DNA from: Balneolaceae bacterium
GTDB lineage: Bacteria; Bacteroidota; Rhodothermia; Balneolales; Balneolaceae
DNA: 46,628 bases
NCBI GenBank assembly: GCA_007134695.1
Contig: SLKI01000064.1
Coordinates: forward strand, 1-46,628
Reading direction: 5' to 3'
Shown here: positions 18,301 to 26,901 of the stretch, one piece after another
Layout: the number at the start of each line of letters is the position of its first letter
Position numbering within the stretch: position 1 is the first letter of the stretch
Made by a program: the position numbers and the translations under genes
Notes under the pieces: model-generated
What the model was told of the DNA's origin: nothing
What the model saw: only the letters and a program-made list of their open reading frames with translations
Database searches by the model: none

Positions 18301-18676
18301 TCATCACCCAGACGTTATCGCCGCCGCCGGCATCGCTGGTAAAGGAGATGTAGCTGCCGTCGGGGCTGAAACGTGGCTGAATCTCATAGGCCAGGCTTTC
18401 ACGCAACGGAGTCGCCTCGCCGCCGGAGATCGGCATAATATAGATGTTACCGAGCAGGTCGAAGACGATCTCTTCACCGTCGGGGCTCACGTCCAGGTTC
18501 ATCCAGGTCCCTTCGGTCACCTCAAAGCTTACCTCCTCGTAGTCGGCGCGGTGTTCGGTGACGTCCCACTCGTCGTTATCGTTCTCCTGTGCGGTCAGAG
18601 TGGGGGCTGACAGCAGAAGGATCAGCAAAGCTAATGGCAGAGAGAGAAGTCCGGGGAACAGAATATGTAATTTCAT
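15374..18676 (-). CDS. Secreted TolB-like propeller fused to amidohydrolase
   Basis: The 1100-residue protein starts with a signal peptide (hydrophobic core at about 9-24, likely cleavage after TLTA at 29). Residues of about 45-650 are PD40/WD40-like propeller repeats, recognisable by recurring SPDG.. and FSPDGS.. turns as in TolB. The C-terminal part from about 660 is a metal-dependent amidohydrolase: VDVHAHIG supplies His725 and His727, later histidines occur in GHTGIEHNV and NIGAHGQM, and GKLADLIVIDGNPL is the typical closing beta-sandwich strand. This fusion is a known architecture in environmental Bacteroidota and related phyla; imidazolonepropionase-like hydrolases or peptidases cleaving cyclic amides or dipeptides are the closest functional guesses. 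It probably acts in the periplasm or on the cell surface. The gene stands alone, with 176 bases separating it from the upstream minus-strand gene. Confidence 0.9.
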   Translation of the reverse strand: MKLHILFPGLLSLPLALLILLLSAPTLTAQENDNDEWDVTEHRADYEEVSFEVTEGTWMNLDVSPDGEEIVFDLLGNIYIMPISGGEATPLRESLAYEIQPRFSPDGSYISFTSDAGGGDNVWVMKRDGSDARQVTGEDFRLLNNAVWAPEGDYLIARKHFTSTRSLGAGELWMYHKTGGSGIQLVERMNDQQDLGQPFVSPDGQYVYYSQDVYPGGMFQYNKDPNSQIYVINRYDRETGDTERVTGGPGGAISPTVSPDGKKMAFIKRVRDKSVLYIRNLETGLEQPVYDELSKDQQEAWAIFGPYTNFNWTPDGEHLIFWAKGQIRKLNVETLEIETIPFQVTANHKIAEAAHFEFDPAPDTFEAKAVRHAVTSPDGSTLIFNAAGYLWQKQLPDGTPERLTDGDALEFEPSFSADGNRLVYVTWQDEEMGAVKTLDLTRSNATPQQITEEKGIYREPSFSPDGSKILFRRESGNSHQGYVHTLNPGIYMMPADGGEMRKVHDSGSDPSFNAAGDRIFYLGGPYLGRQYRSMDLNGQDHRTHFTSTYANNFVPSPDNKWVAFNELFKVYVAPMPRAGTEINLHANTRAIPVAQVAEDAGISLHWSGDSDKLSWTLGKEYFTVELQQAFDFLNGEAESDLPLGDREGIDIGLELDTDKPSGVVAFTNARVITMDGDRVIENGTVVVRENRIESVGPAGQVEIPQGAHIKDLEGKTLMPGLVDVHAHIGNFRHGISPNQQWHYFANLAFGVTTVHDPSSDTEMIFSQAEMVRAGNMIGPRIFSTGRILYGAEGDFKAVVNSLEDARSHIRRTQAFGATSVKSYNQPRRDQRQQVMQAARELGVHVYPEGGSTFTHNMSMILDGHTGIEHNVPIYPLYDDVLTLWGHSDTGYTPTLVVNYGSVSGEYYWYQNTNVWENEHLLTFTPRSVVDARSRHRTMIPQEEYEVGHIASAAAAKDLFDRGVTVNIGAHGQMQGLAAHWETWMFHQGGMSNLEALQTATLNGANYLGMGDHIGSVEEGKLADLIVIDGNPLEDLKDTENVIYTMINGRLFDAATMNEIGNHPRERLPFWWEKDGYDERFDWHAITRDEAEASCVCGTRH

Positions 18677-18756
18677 AGCTGGATGAGATTAGTAGATCGA
18701 AAAAAATATAGTTGTTGATTAACCAATACGGCATGGATGTTAATAAAAATTGCCGA

Positions 18757-18774
18757 AAATCGTGGAAACGATTT
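18757..18774. promoter_or_regulatory. Short hairpin with GNRA-type loop upstream of the propeller-amidohydrolase
   Basis: AAATCGT and ACGATTT form a perfect 7-base stem around GGAA. It lies 80 bases upstream of the minus-strand gene starting at 18676. It may be an operator (imperfect dyad) or a transcript hairpin; there is no T-tract on either side. Confidence 0.3.
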
Positions 18775-18852
18775 CATTGACATAGAAAAGGCGCCGACCG
18801 GGCAATGGGCAGTTTTTTGTCGGCTTCATCTTTTTTCCCGGGTCTGGCTAAC

Positions 18853-19695
18853 TTATCCGGCCCGATCTCTCTTCTTACGCCCGGAGCCGCTCTGCTCAGA
18901 ATCGGACTCCTCCTTTTCAGCCTGCCGATCGTTTATCTCTGCAGAAATATCTACCGATTTCTCATTATCGTGTTGAGAGTCTCTCTCCTCAAACTGCCGG
19001 CTCGCCGTATAGCGCCGGTTGATGATCGACTGAAGTTGTTCGGTGGTCTCTTTCAGTTTTCGGCGGACTTTCTCCCTCAGTTTGTTACTCAAGCGGAACA
19101 ACAAGTAGGACAAGCCTCCGAAGATTGCGCCGATCATCAGTGCTTCGATTGCTCCCTCATTCAGTCCGATGGCGGCCAATCCGATCGCAATCACTGCTGC
19201 AAGATAACCTGGAAAATCAGCAATCCGATAGGTACGCAGATCCTGACGCACCTTGACGGCAGACTGCCGCCCCGAGCTCCTGATTTCGACCTCCGGAGAT
19301 TTCCGTATAGTTAGAATTTTGAAAATACCCACCGGTTTTGCTCTCCAGATGATCCCGTCCGGCCGCCGATTGACACTCCCCGGCGTATCGAACTCAAACT
19401 CGATTACCGAACGCAGTTCCGCCCAGGTTTTCGAATCGAGAGTGCCTCGGGAAAAACCAAGAAGTTCCACCTTGTTCCTGTTGCCGGTATCGATAAAGAA
19501 TGGTTCTTCGACCGGAACTCCCTCATACTCGATCACAGCCTGCCGGACATATTCGGCCGACAGCCCCGATTCCTGTGCGATCTTCTCGATTTCTTCGAGG
19601 CCGAGCGGCTCCCCGACACCACCACCGGAAGTAACCCGGTTTTGCAACTGGGCTGCCCGGTTCAAAATCTTTCGTATTTCGTCGTCCTTGTACAT
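18853..19695 (-). CDS. Membrane protein with N-terminal helical motif, function unknown
   Basis: The 280-residue protein cannot be assigned a function. Residues 5-55 carry a motif (ILNRAAQLQNR ... LEEIEKIAQESGLSAEYVRQA) that I have seen at the N-terminus of many uncharacterised proteins in environmental bacteria, where a helix is followed by a small helix-turn-like unit. Residues of about 70-160 look like a beta-rich soluble domain. Two membrane helices follow (about 162-178 and 182-201), then a basic amphipathic helix (NKLREKVRRKLKETTEQ) and a highly charged, probably disordered tail rich in Glu, Asp, Ser and Lys. With no signal peptide, both ends are predicted cytoplasmic. It is divergent from the propeller lipoprotein genes. 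The start ATG at 19693-19695 is clear. Confidence 0.7.
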   Translation of the reverse strand: MYKDDEIRKILNRAAQLQNRVTSGGGVGEPLGLEEIEKIAQESGLSAEYVRQAVIEYEGVPVEEPFFIDTGNRNKVELLGFSRGTLDSKTWAELRSVIEFEFDTPGSVNRRPDGIIWRAKPVGIFKILTIRKSPEVEIRSSGRQSAVKVRQDLRTYRIADFPGYLAAVIAIGLAAIGLNEGAIEALMIGAIFGGLSYLLFRLSNKLREKVRRKLKETTEQLQSIINRRYTASRQFEERDSQHDNEKSVDISAEINDRQAEKEESDSEQSGSGRKKRDRAG

Positions 19696-19920
19696 ATCGT
19701 TCGGTGAGTTATAGGTCCCAAAATGAGAAGGTTTCGGAAAATTGCAAAATGCTTTGGATTTTTAAATCACGGATACTACATTCTTAGCAGAAATTGAAAA
19801 AGAGTTTTTTCAATCCTTCATCAAGATTCATTTCAACAGTTTACAACTTTTTTGCGGTTATTACGTCTTAATCAATACAGATGTGGCACGCTTGTCCAAT
19901 TTCAAGACAAATCGGGGTCT

Positions 19921-21117
19921 ATGAATTTCTCAATATTCAAATTTCCGGCTATTATAGTTCCCTCTTATTTCCTGTTATTGTTTGCCGTTGGCTGCTCCTC
20001 CACACCGGATGTCGAAATTCCGGAGGAGATCGCTTCACTGGAAAACCTTGCCGTGATCGAGCCGGATGCCGAACCGCAAAACAGTTTCGAATTTAAGCCG
20101 GTTGCACGTTTTGGCGACAATGATGAGGTACTCGTCGGCCGGTTCGGTGGTTCGGCTGTCGACAACCGGGGGCGAGTCTTCATTGCAGATTCTGATCAGA
20201 ATGTCATCCATGCTTTCGATTCCTACGGAAGCTATATCACACAGGTCGGCCGGGAAGGCCAGGGGCCGGGTGAATTCGGAAACATCTCCACGCCAAGAGT
20301 AGATGATAACTTTCTGTATGCCTACGACTGGTCGCAGCGTCAAATCAACGCGTTCGATCTGGAATCGCTGCAGTTTTCACATGTAGTCAGACTGATGCGG
20401 GAGGACTGGAATATTGAGGAACTCGAAGGGTTGTATCCAAACGGTTACTACATCCGAAGTGACGGATCTTTTCTGGTAAACTATTCCGGTTTTTTCACTC
20501 GGGGCCAGGATGACAATGAAGAAAGGTTTCATCCCATTTTCAGGATCAGCGGAGAGGAAGAGATTGATCCCGAACCCGTTTTTCGGCAGAGAGCTCCTCA
20601 AACACTCACTGATCAAAGCGGAGACTCTTTTGCCGTCATGTATTCCCCGTTTTTAAGAATGCCGTTACTGGATGTGGCCGGTGACGACCGAATTTTGTCT
20701 GCCTGGTCGGAAGAGTTTCTGATTAAATTTTTCAGCCCGGATGGCGACTATGAAAAGGCGATCTATTCACCCTATCAGCGCAGCCAGCTCGACAGAGGTG
20801 AGATGATTGATCGTTATGAAGACGATCCATGGCGTCGGATCATACGGAATGCTGATATGCCGGAGGTTTGGCCCGCCCTGAGACATCTTAACATTGATGA
20901 TGAGAATCGCATCTGGGTGTCAACCATCATCGACGATCAGGAGCTTTATCAATGGTGGGTAATCAATCCTGACGGTGAGCTTCAAACCCGATTTGAATGG
21001 CCGCGAAACCGCAATATTCAATCGATTCGAAATGGACACCTCTATGTTCAGGAGACCGATCCGGAAACCGATCTTCAGCAGATTGTCAAATATCGGATTG
21101 AGGAAACCGGGCACTAA
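19921..21117 (+). CDS. Six-bladed beta-propeller lipoprotein, copy 1
   Basis: The 398-residue protein begins with a lipoprotein signal (FAVGC, lipidated Cys25, then Ser-Ser) and is then built of NHL/six-bladed propeller repeats, for example GRVFIADSDQNVIHAFDSYG followed by GQGPGEFGNIS. It should sit in the periplasm or on the outer membrane. Propeller lipoproteins of this kind are abundant in Bacteroidota and Balneolales, and their ligands are mostly unknown. The next gene encodes a clear paralogue. I start at ATG 19921 because the signal peptide begins there and a GGGG stretch lies a few bases upstream; an in-frame TTG at 19852 would add 23 residues without purpose. The start of the mature protein is in a 103-base block nearly identical to copy 2. 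Confidence 0.85.
   Translation: MNFSIFKFPAIIVPSYFLLLFAVGCSSTPDVEIPEEIASLENLAVIEPDAEPQNSFEFKPVARFGDNDEVLVGRFGGSAVDNRGRVFIADSDQNVIHAFDSYGSYITQVGREGQGPGEFGNISTPRVDDNFLYAYDWSQRQINAFDLESLQFSHVVRLMREDWNIEELEGLYPNGYYIRSDGSFLVNYSGFFTRGQDDNEERFHPIFRISGEEEIDPEPVFRQRAPQTLTDQSGDSFAVMYSPFLRMPLLDVAGDDRILSAWSEEFLIKFFSPDGDYEKAIYSPYQRSQLDRGEMIDRYEDDPWRRIIRNADMPEVWPALRHLNIDDENRIWVSTIIDDQELYQWWVINPDGELQTRFEWPRNRNIQSIRNGHLYVQETDPETDLQQIVKYRIEETGH
19992..20094. repeat. Near-identical block shared by two propeller genes, copy 1
   Basis: This 103-base segment of the first propeller gene matches 21297-21399 of the second with three mismatches that I can count. It covers the lipidation site and the first part of the mature protein. 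The following sequence is much less similar, with many synonymous and non-synonymous differences. Confidence 0.85.
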
Positions 21118-21249
21118 TTAAATATCTGATAGAAATAACAGGACACTAATCAAATGCCGGATCAATGCAGCCTGTTATGTAGAAGCCGGATTCAATAACA
21201 TCTGATAACCTTTTAGTTATATTTAACTTGTTTAAAACCCTTGGTAACC

Positions 21250-22413
21250 ATGATAAAAAACCTCATTCCCGCTTTTCTGTTATTGATTGCCGCTGCCTGC
21301 TCCTCCACGCCGGATATCGAAATTCCGGAGGAGATCGCTTCCCTGGAAAACCTTGCCGTGATCGAGCCGGATGCCGAACCGCAAAACAGTTTCGAATTTG
21401 AACCTGAAGCCCGTTATGGAGAGACTGCGGAACTGATATTTGGTAACATCAATGGAGCCACTGTAGCTCCCGACGGCCGGGTCTTTCTGGCAGATTTCGA
21501 CCAGAACTCTCTTCATGCCTTTGACCCCGACGGCAATTACCTGACAACCCTCGGTGGAGAAGGTGAAGGGCCTGGAGAGTTTGGTAACATCTCCAACCCG
21601 CAGGCCGATGAAAACTTTCTCTATGCATACGACTGGACACAACGCAGAATCAATGCCTTCGACCTGGAAACCCTTCGCTTTTCACATACAGTCCGGCTGA
21701 TGCGGGAGGATTGGTCTGGTGGTGAGCTGAGTGGCAAATGGCCGAACGGCTATTTCGTAACCCGTGACGGATCTTTTCTAACAAGTTTCAGCCCTCCATT
21801 TTCGCAGAACAATCTGCATGACGAACGGCAGGTCAGCTACTACCGGATCACTTCGGAGGGAGAGCTGATACCGAACGAAGTGTTTGCTCAACGTGCCGCC
21901 GGGGCCCTGGTCGACGAAAGCGGTGGTGGTTTTATGGTTATGGGATCCCCGTTTCGCGACCGACCTCTCTTTGCACTGGCACCCGATGACCGGTTCTATA
22001 CAGCTTGGTCGGAAGATTTTCTGATCAGAATCTATTCCTCTCAGGGTGAATATGAACGAGCCATCTATGTGCCTTACGAAAAGAGCTTCCTGGACCAGCA
22101 AGAGTTGGCAAGTCGATATGACAACGACCGTCTTAGACGTATGATACGAACTGCCGATGCCCCTGAGCACTGGCCGGCACTTCACCAGATCAGAGTGGAC
22201 GATGAGCATCGTATTTGGGCGGCGACCATTATCGACGATGAAGATCTTTACCAGTGGTGGGTGATTAGCCCGGAAGGTGAACTCCAAAGCCGATTTGAAT
22301 GGCCGAGAAACCGTAATATCAGAGCCATTCAGAACGGATATCTCTATGTTCAGGAGACCGACCCGGAGACCGACCTGCAGGAAATCGTTCGGTACCGGAT
22401 AGTTGAAGGGTAG
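21250..22413 (+). CDS. Six-bladed beta-propeller lipoprotein, copy 2
   Basis: The 387-residue paralogue of the preceding gene has the same layout: lipoprotein signal with IAAAC (Cys17) followed by Ser-Ser, a short linker and propeller repeats (GRVFLADFDQNSLHAFDPDG, then GEGPGEFGNIS). Conserved motifs such as NAFDLE, LMREDW, WSE.FLI and WPRNRNI recur in both copies, so they arose by tandem duplication. The two are likely anchored in the periplasm or outer membrane and may bind related ligands. The spacer between the genes is 132 bases and probably carries its own promoter. I start at ATG 21250; an upstream TTG at 21241 is the alternative. The downstream RND efflux operon begins 145 bases further on the same strand, but no sequence feature links them functionally. 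Confidence 0.85.
   Translation: MIKNLIPAFLLLIAAACSSTPDIEIPEEIASLENLAVIEPDAEPQNSFEFEPEARYGETAELIFGNINGATVAPDGRVFLADFDQNSLHAFDPDGNYLTTLGGEGEGPGEFGNISNPQADENFLYAYDWTQRRINAFDLETLRFSHTVRLMREDWSGGELSGKWPNGYFVTRDGSFLTSFSPPFSQNNLHDERQVSYYRITSEGELIPNEVFAQRAAGALVDESGGGFMVMGSPFRDRPLFALAPDDRFYTAWSEDFLIRIYSSQGEYERAIYVPYEKSFLDQQELASRYDNDRLRRMIRTADAPEHWPALHQIRVDDEHRIWAATIIDDEDLYQWWVISPEGELQSRFEWPRNRNIRAIQNGYLYVQETDPETDLQEIVRYRIVEG
21297..21399. repeat. Near-identical block shared by two propeller genes, copy 2
   Basis: This is the second copy of the 103-base block also found at 19992-20094, with three mismatches. It encodes the lipidated cysteine and the linker into the propeller. Confidence 0.85.
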
Positions 22414-22558
22414 AGCCGGGCCTTTAATATCGATATAGAACAGATTGAATTCAAAATTTGAAGAAAATATGCAGTTAAGATATTATGATTCTACAGGAAT
22501 TTATTTTCTGAGTTAATCTATTCATTTCAACAGGTTCGCACTTACATAACAAGATCAG

Positions 22559-25500
22559 ATGCTTCTCAACCGGCCCATAACGGCGATTATCCTTATCCTG
22601 GCCACCTTCATATTTGGTGGGCTGGCATTGAAAGAACTATCGGTGGATCTTCTGCCCGATATCGACGCACCCAACCTGGTAGTCCGGACCGACTGGCAGG
22701 GTGCATCCCCAAGAGAGATTGAAAACAGGGTCAATGAGCGGCTTGAAGCGGTATTGAGTACTGTGCCGGGAATCGAACAGGTCCACGGATTTGCCCGTCA
22801 GGGTCAAAGTATCATCTACCTCAATTTTAAGTGGGGGCATGATATGGATCTGGCTTTTCTCAATGTCCGGGAGAAGCTCGACCAGGTCCGTTTTATGTTA
22901 CCGGAACATGCTGAGCGACCCCAGCTTATCTTCAATACTACAGCTGATGAGCCGATCGCTGTACTTGCAATAACTTCTCTGGATCGACCGAATGAGAACT
23001 TTGATACACGGCTATCTCTCAAACGATGGGCCGAACAGGTACTTTCACGTCGTCTTGAACAGGCTGAAGGGATCGCTCAGGTCGTTCCTGTCGGTGCGGT
23101 TGAGCCCGAAGTACAGATTCGTTATTTACCCAGGGAGATCGACCGGTTCGGGTTGAATTTGCAACAGGTTCGGCAGATGGTCGAAGATGCCAACCTTTTC
23201 AGTTCACCGGGGGAACTACAGGATGGCTGGTACCGCTATTCACTCAAAATTGAGAGTCGAATCAACGAACTTGAAGAGCTCAATGAAGTGCCGATCATCC
23301 GTCTTGGCCAGGGGAGGGTGCTTCGGCTGGGTGAAATTGCCGAGATCGAAATGGATGAGATCGATCCGACCTCGTTTGCTTTTTTGCACGATGACCGGGT
23401 ATTGAATCTTTTGGTTAAAAAAGAGTTTGGCACCAATACAGTTGAAGTATATGATACACTCGTTCCACTACTGGATCAAATTCGCCAGCAGTATCCCAAT
23501 ATCGGAATCGAGGTTTTACGCGAAGATGCCACCTTCATCCGCAAAGCGATCCAGAATTTGCTTCAGACCCTACTTCTGGGTGGAATTCTTGCCTTTTTTG
23601 TCCTCTTTTTCTTTCTGAATGACATACGAACCCCCTTTACAATCGGGATCGCAATTCCGGTGTCCATCTTCCTCACATTTTTTGTGATGTTTGGTTCGGG
23701 AATTCAGCTCAACATTGTTTCACTGAGCGGATTGACCCTGGGGATCGGTCTGTTACTCGATAACGCCATTGTGGTTCTGGAGAATATCAACCGGCACATG
23801 CCGTTGGCTCCGTCGGTTAAACGGGCGGCAGCGGTCGGGACCAAAGAGATCGCACTGGCGGTGACTGCTTCGACATTTACCACGATCTCGGTGTTTCTGC
23901 CCCTGGTTTTTCTCGGTGGCTTCGAAGGAGCTTTTTTCCAGGATCAGGCTTATACCCTTTCTATCAGCCTGCTTGCTTCACTGCTGGTAGCTTTGGTGAT
24001 ATTGCCGGTTCTTGTGGTGCAAATTCTCGAACGGCGCAAAAAGAAAATCAAAGAAGGTAAAGCCGGTGAGCTCAATACACGCCGGTTTTTCGACCAGATG
24101 CTCGAATGGTATGAGGCTAGCTTGCAGAAAGCGTTGCAACGACCGGTTCCGATTATTCTGGCCGCTTTCGTTATGGCCGGAGCCGCTGCCTGGTTTCTGA
24201 TTTCTGTACCCAAAACCATTCTGCCTGAAGATGAGCCGTCGAGCCTCACTTATCAGGTGCAGCTTCCGGGTAACACGTCATTGCACTCCACCATGCTTGC
24301 AGCTCATGCACTCAAAAACCGTGTTCATGCTGCTGGAATTGGTCAGGGGCGAATACAGCTCGAAGGAGGGTATACCGATCAGACCAATCTGGCCAATCTG
24401 GCGCGGGAGGGCCTCAACAGGTTTACGGCTGTGATACCAGTCAATGGCTGGGAACAAGCCCGCAGAGTCCGGGAGTTGGTCGGGCAATTTGACCGCGATT
24501 TCCCAGGTTGGACGGTGGACCCTGTAGCCGAAACACAAAGCTGGAGTGCAATGATCGGCGCCGACCAGCCGCCGGTAATATTCAGGATGGTGGGAATGAA
24601 CCGTGATGAGAGTGAACGGATGTCATCGGAGCTTGTTCGCAGCCTGAATCAGAGGGGGCTTCCGGTCGAGCTGAGAAAACAGTTTGATCAGACGGTCGAT
24701 ACCTGGAACCTGAGGTTTCGAACAGACCGCATGTTGCAGCTGGGCCTGACCGAGCAGGAAGTTATCCGCTATCTGGAATCGATCACACGAGGCAGCTACG
24801 TCACCGACTGGAATCGACAAGATGAACGGATCGGAATACGGCTGGTTGGAACCAGAAATCCCGTTTTCCATCCGGAAGATATCTCTTTGAGATTTCAGAA
24901 TCGTGAGATTCCACTTTCCCACATCGCAACGATCGAGCGATCCCGGGAACCCGAACAGCTTGAACGCGTTGATCAGACTCCGGTACTCAGCTATGTTGCC
25001 GACTGGGAGCTGGCTGACTGGTGGTGGAATCGCGGAGAGACGATACGTGCGGTCAGGCAGTTTACACGTGAATCTGGAATGGAAGTTCAGATAGCCGGTA
25101 ACGCGGTGATGGTGCAGGATCTGATGACCGATATGGGCCGCCTTCTTGCCCTGAGTATCCTGGTGATCTATATCATTCTTGCCATTCAATTCGAAAACCT
25201 GAAATATCCGCTGATTATCATTTTGGCGGTACCTTTTGCCTGGGTGGGATCGCTTGCGGCGGTCTATCTAACCGGGGCCGGTCTCAATGCAATGTCGTTT
25301 ATGGGAATCCTGATTCTGACAGGAATCGCTGTCAACGACTCGATACTTAAAGTGGATTTTATGCGGCGATATCTTCTTGACAAGGGTGATTTGAAAAAGG
25401 CGATCGAACTGGCAGGCAAACATCGTTTCCGGCCGGTGGTTATGACAAGTATCACGACTATCCTGGGATTGATGCCGATGCTGATACCATTCGGCGAAGG

Positions 25501-25690
25501 TTACGCTTTCCGCCAATCACTGGCATTGGCACTCATGGGAGGGATGGTTACCAGCACCATTCTGACTCTTTACCTGATTCCAATCATATTCGGCAGGGTG
25601 GAGCGAGGTTTTATTTTGAAAAAGGCACATTTGGTCGCGGAGGAAGATCAGCCGGATGAGACTCCTGATTCGAATGAACATGTAAAGTAA
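22559..25690 (+). CDS. RND efflux permease, first of two
   Basis: The 1043-residue protein has the 12-helix RND layout: membrane helix 1 (about 7-25), a first periplasmic loop to about residue 330, helices 2-6, a second periplasmic loop from about 550, and helices 8-12 to residue 1020. Family motifs include LLPDIDAPNLVV after helix 1 and GIGLLLDNAIVVLENI in helix 4. RND pumps use the proton gradient to export drugs, metals or lipids from the periplasm. In helix 4 AcrB has two aspartates; here the pair is Asp401-Asn402, and the helix 10 lysine of AcrB is replaced by Val in GIAVNDSI. Such variants exist in many non-AcrB RND proteins, so the pump is probably active. A TAA lies four codons before the ATG, which fixes the start. 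The adaptor gene follows after 38 bases. Confidence 0.93.
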   Translation: MLLNRPITAIILILATFIFGGLALKELSVDLLPDIDAPNLVVRTDWQGASPREIENRVNERLEAVLSTVPGIEQVHGFARQGQSIIYLNFKWGHDMDLAFLNVREKLDQVRFMLPEHAERPQLIFNTTADEPIAVLAITSLDRPNENFDTRLSLKRWAEQVLSRRLEQAEGIAQVVPVGAVEPEVQIRYLPREIDRFGLNLQQVRQMVEDANLFSSPGELQDGWYRYSLKIESRINELEELNEVPIIRLGQGRVLRLGEIAEIEMDEIDPTSFAFLHDDRVLNLLVKKEFGTNTVEVYDTLVPLLDQIRQQYPNIGIEVLREDATFIRKAIQNLLQTLLLGGILAFFVLFFFLNDIRTPFTIGIAIPVSIFLTFFVMFGSGIQLNIVSLSGLTLGIGLLLDNAIVVLENINRHMPLAPSVKRAAAVGTKEIALAVTASTFTTISVFLPLVFLGGFEGAFFQDQAYTLSISLLASLLVALVILPVLVVQILERRKKKIKEGKAGELNTRRFFDQMLEWYEASLQKALQRPVPIILAAFVMAGAAAWFLISVPKTILPEDEPSSLTYQVQLPGNTSLHSTMLAAHALKNRVHAAGIGQGRIQLEGGYTDQTNLANLAREGLNRFTAVIPVNGWEQARRVRELVGQFDRDFPGWTVDPVAETQSWSAMIGADQPPVIFRMVGMNRDESERMSSELVRSLNQRGLPVELRKQFDQTVDTWNLRFRTDRMLQLGLTEQEVIRYLESITRGSYVTDWNRQDERIGIRLVGTRNPVFHPEDISLRFQNREIPLSHIATIERSREPEQLERVDQTPVLSYVADWELADWWWNRGETIRAVRQFTRESGMEVQIAGNAVMVQDLMTDMGRLLALSILVIYIILAIQFENLKYPLIIILAVPFAWVGSLAAVYLTGAGLNAMSFMGILILTGIAVNDSILKVDFMRRYLLDKGDLKKAIELAGKHRFRPVVMTSITTILGLMPMLIPFGEGYAFRQSLALALMGGMVTSTILTLYLIPIIFGRVERGFILKKAHLVAEEDQPDETPDSNEHVK

Positions 25691-25728
25691 TTGTATTTAT
25701 TTAGTTTATTACACATAATGCAAAGGCT

Positions 25729-26856
25729 ATGAAACGAACGACAAGGTATATCGCTATTTTTGGAGTCACAATTCTGTTTGGGATAACCGCTTGCGGGCCG
25801 GTTGATGAGGAGGAGCGCCCCGAAGTTCCTGAAGATGTGGATGTACGGCCGGATGTTGTTTTTGCAGAGGCGGACGACCGGCCGCTCACCCTCCATATCG
25901 AAAGCTCAGGTGTGGTAGCGCCCAACAGGGAGATCACCATTCGTCCAAGAGTGAGTGGATTTGTAGAGATATCACTGCTTGATGATGGGAATTATGTTGA
26001 GCAGGGTGATACGATTATCGCTTTCGACCGTCAGGAGTGGGAACATCAGCTCAGTCAGGCTCAAAATGAGTTTGACAAGGCAATGGTCGATTATAATATC
26101 GAACAAAGGCAACGGCAAAGCCGGTCTGCCGGCCAGGAGTCCGGTGAATCATCCGGAGAGGAGGAGAATGACCGGATGCTGCGTATTACAACCGGTCTGG
26201 CAGCTGCTGAAGTGGATCTGGACCGGGCCCGACTCGATTACTCCTATTCGGTGGTTACCGCTCCCTATTCCGGTTATATATCGGTGCCCGAGCGAATCAG
26301 TCCGGGAGCGTATATTACAAGCGGGACTGAACTGGGTCGGCTGATAGACGACCAGCTGGTTCAGGTACGACTCGATGTACTGGAAGCGGAGCTGAGCCGG
26401 CTCGAAAGAGGAATGCCGGTACGAATTACAACTCCGGTTGGAGATTATCGGGAAGGGGTGATTCGGGCAGTCGCTCCTGTGGTAGACCCGGAGAGCAAGA
26501 CCGGACAAGTCATAGTGGAAGTACCGAATCCCGACCGTATCCTCAAACCGGGGATGACGGTTGAGGGACGTATACAGATCCAGTCGCATAGTGGGCAGGC
26601 ACGTGTACCGCGTTCCGCCATTCTCAGCAGAGATGGGGGGCGGACACTGTTGTTCAAACTTAACAATGATATCGTTGAATGGATTTACGTTGACCCGGTT
26701 TTTCAAACATCTGAGTGGGCTATTATCGACCATGAAGATGTAGCTCCGGGAGATACCATCGCCGTTGCGGAACATTTTGCATTGAGCCATCTGCAACCCG
26801 TCCGTGTACGGATGGCGGGAGAAATTCACCTCGAAGATTCGGGCGAGGTCGATTAA
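25729..26856 (+). CDS. RND efflux periplasmic adaptor, lipoprotein
   Basis: The 375-residue protein is a membrane fusion protein with a lipoprotein signal (ITAC, Cys22). The order is: first lipoyl half (VVAPNREITIRPRVSGFVE), a short alpha-helical hairpin (about 105-165) containing a Ser/Gly/Glu-rich insertion at its tip, second lipoyl half (VTAPYSGYISVPERISPGA), beta-barrel and membrane-proximal domains. Adaptors like AcrA link an RND pump to an outer-membrane channel. It lies between two RND permease genes with gaps of 38 and 45 bases, so all three are probably one transcript and the adaptor may serve a pump made of both permeases. The hairpin is shorter than in AcrA, and its acidic tip insertion is unusual. 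No outer-membrane factor gene is present here. Confidence 0.93.
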   Translation: MKRTTRYIAIFGVTILFGITACGPVDEEERPEVPEDVDVRPDVVFAEADDRPLTLHIESSGVVAPNREITIRPRVSGFVEISLLDDGNYVEQGDTIIAFDRQEWEHQLSQAQNEFDKAMVDYNIEQRQRQSRSAGQESGESSGEEENDRMLRITTGLAAAEVDLDRARLDYSYSVVTAPYSGYISVPERISPGAYITSGTELGRLIDDQLVQVRLDVLEAELSRLERGMPVRITTPVGDYREGVIRAVAPVVDPESKTGQVIVEVPNPDRILKPGMTVEGRIQIQSHSGQARVPRSAILSRDGGRTLLFKLNNDIVEWIYVDPVFQTSEWAIIDHEDVAPGDTIAVAEHFALSHLQPVRVRMAGEIHLEDSGEVD

Positions 26857-26901
26857 GGAGGAAATGCAGCCTGATCCAGCAGGATTACAATCAGTGAAAT
26901 C

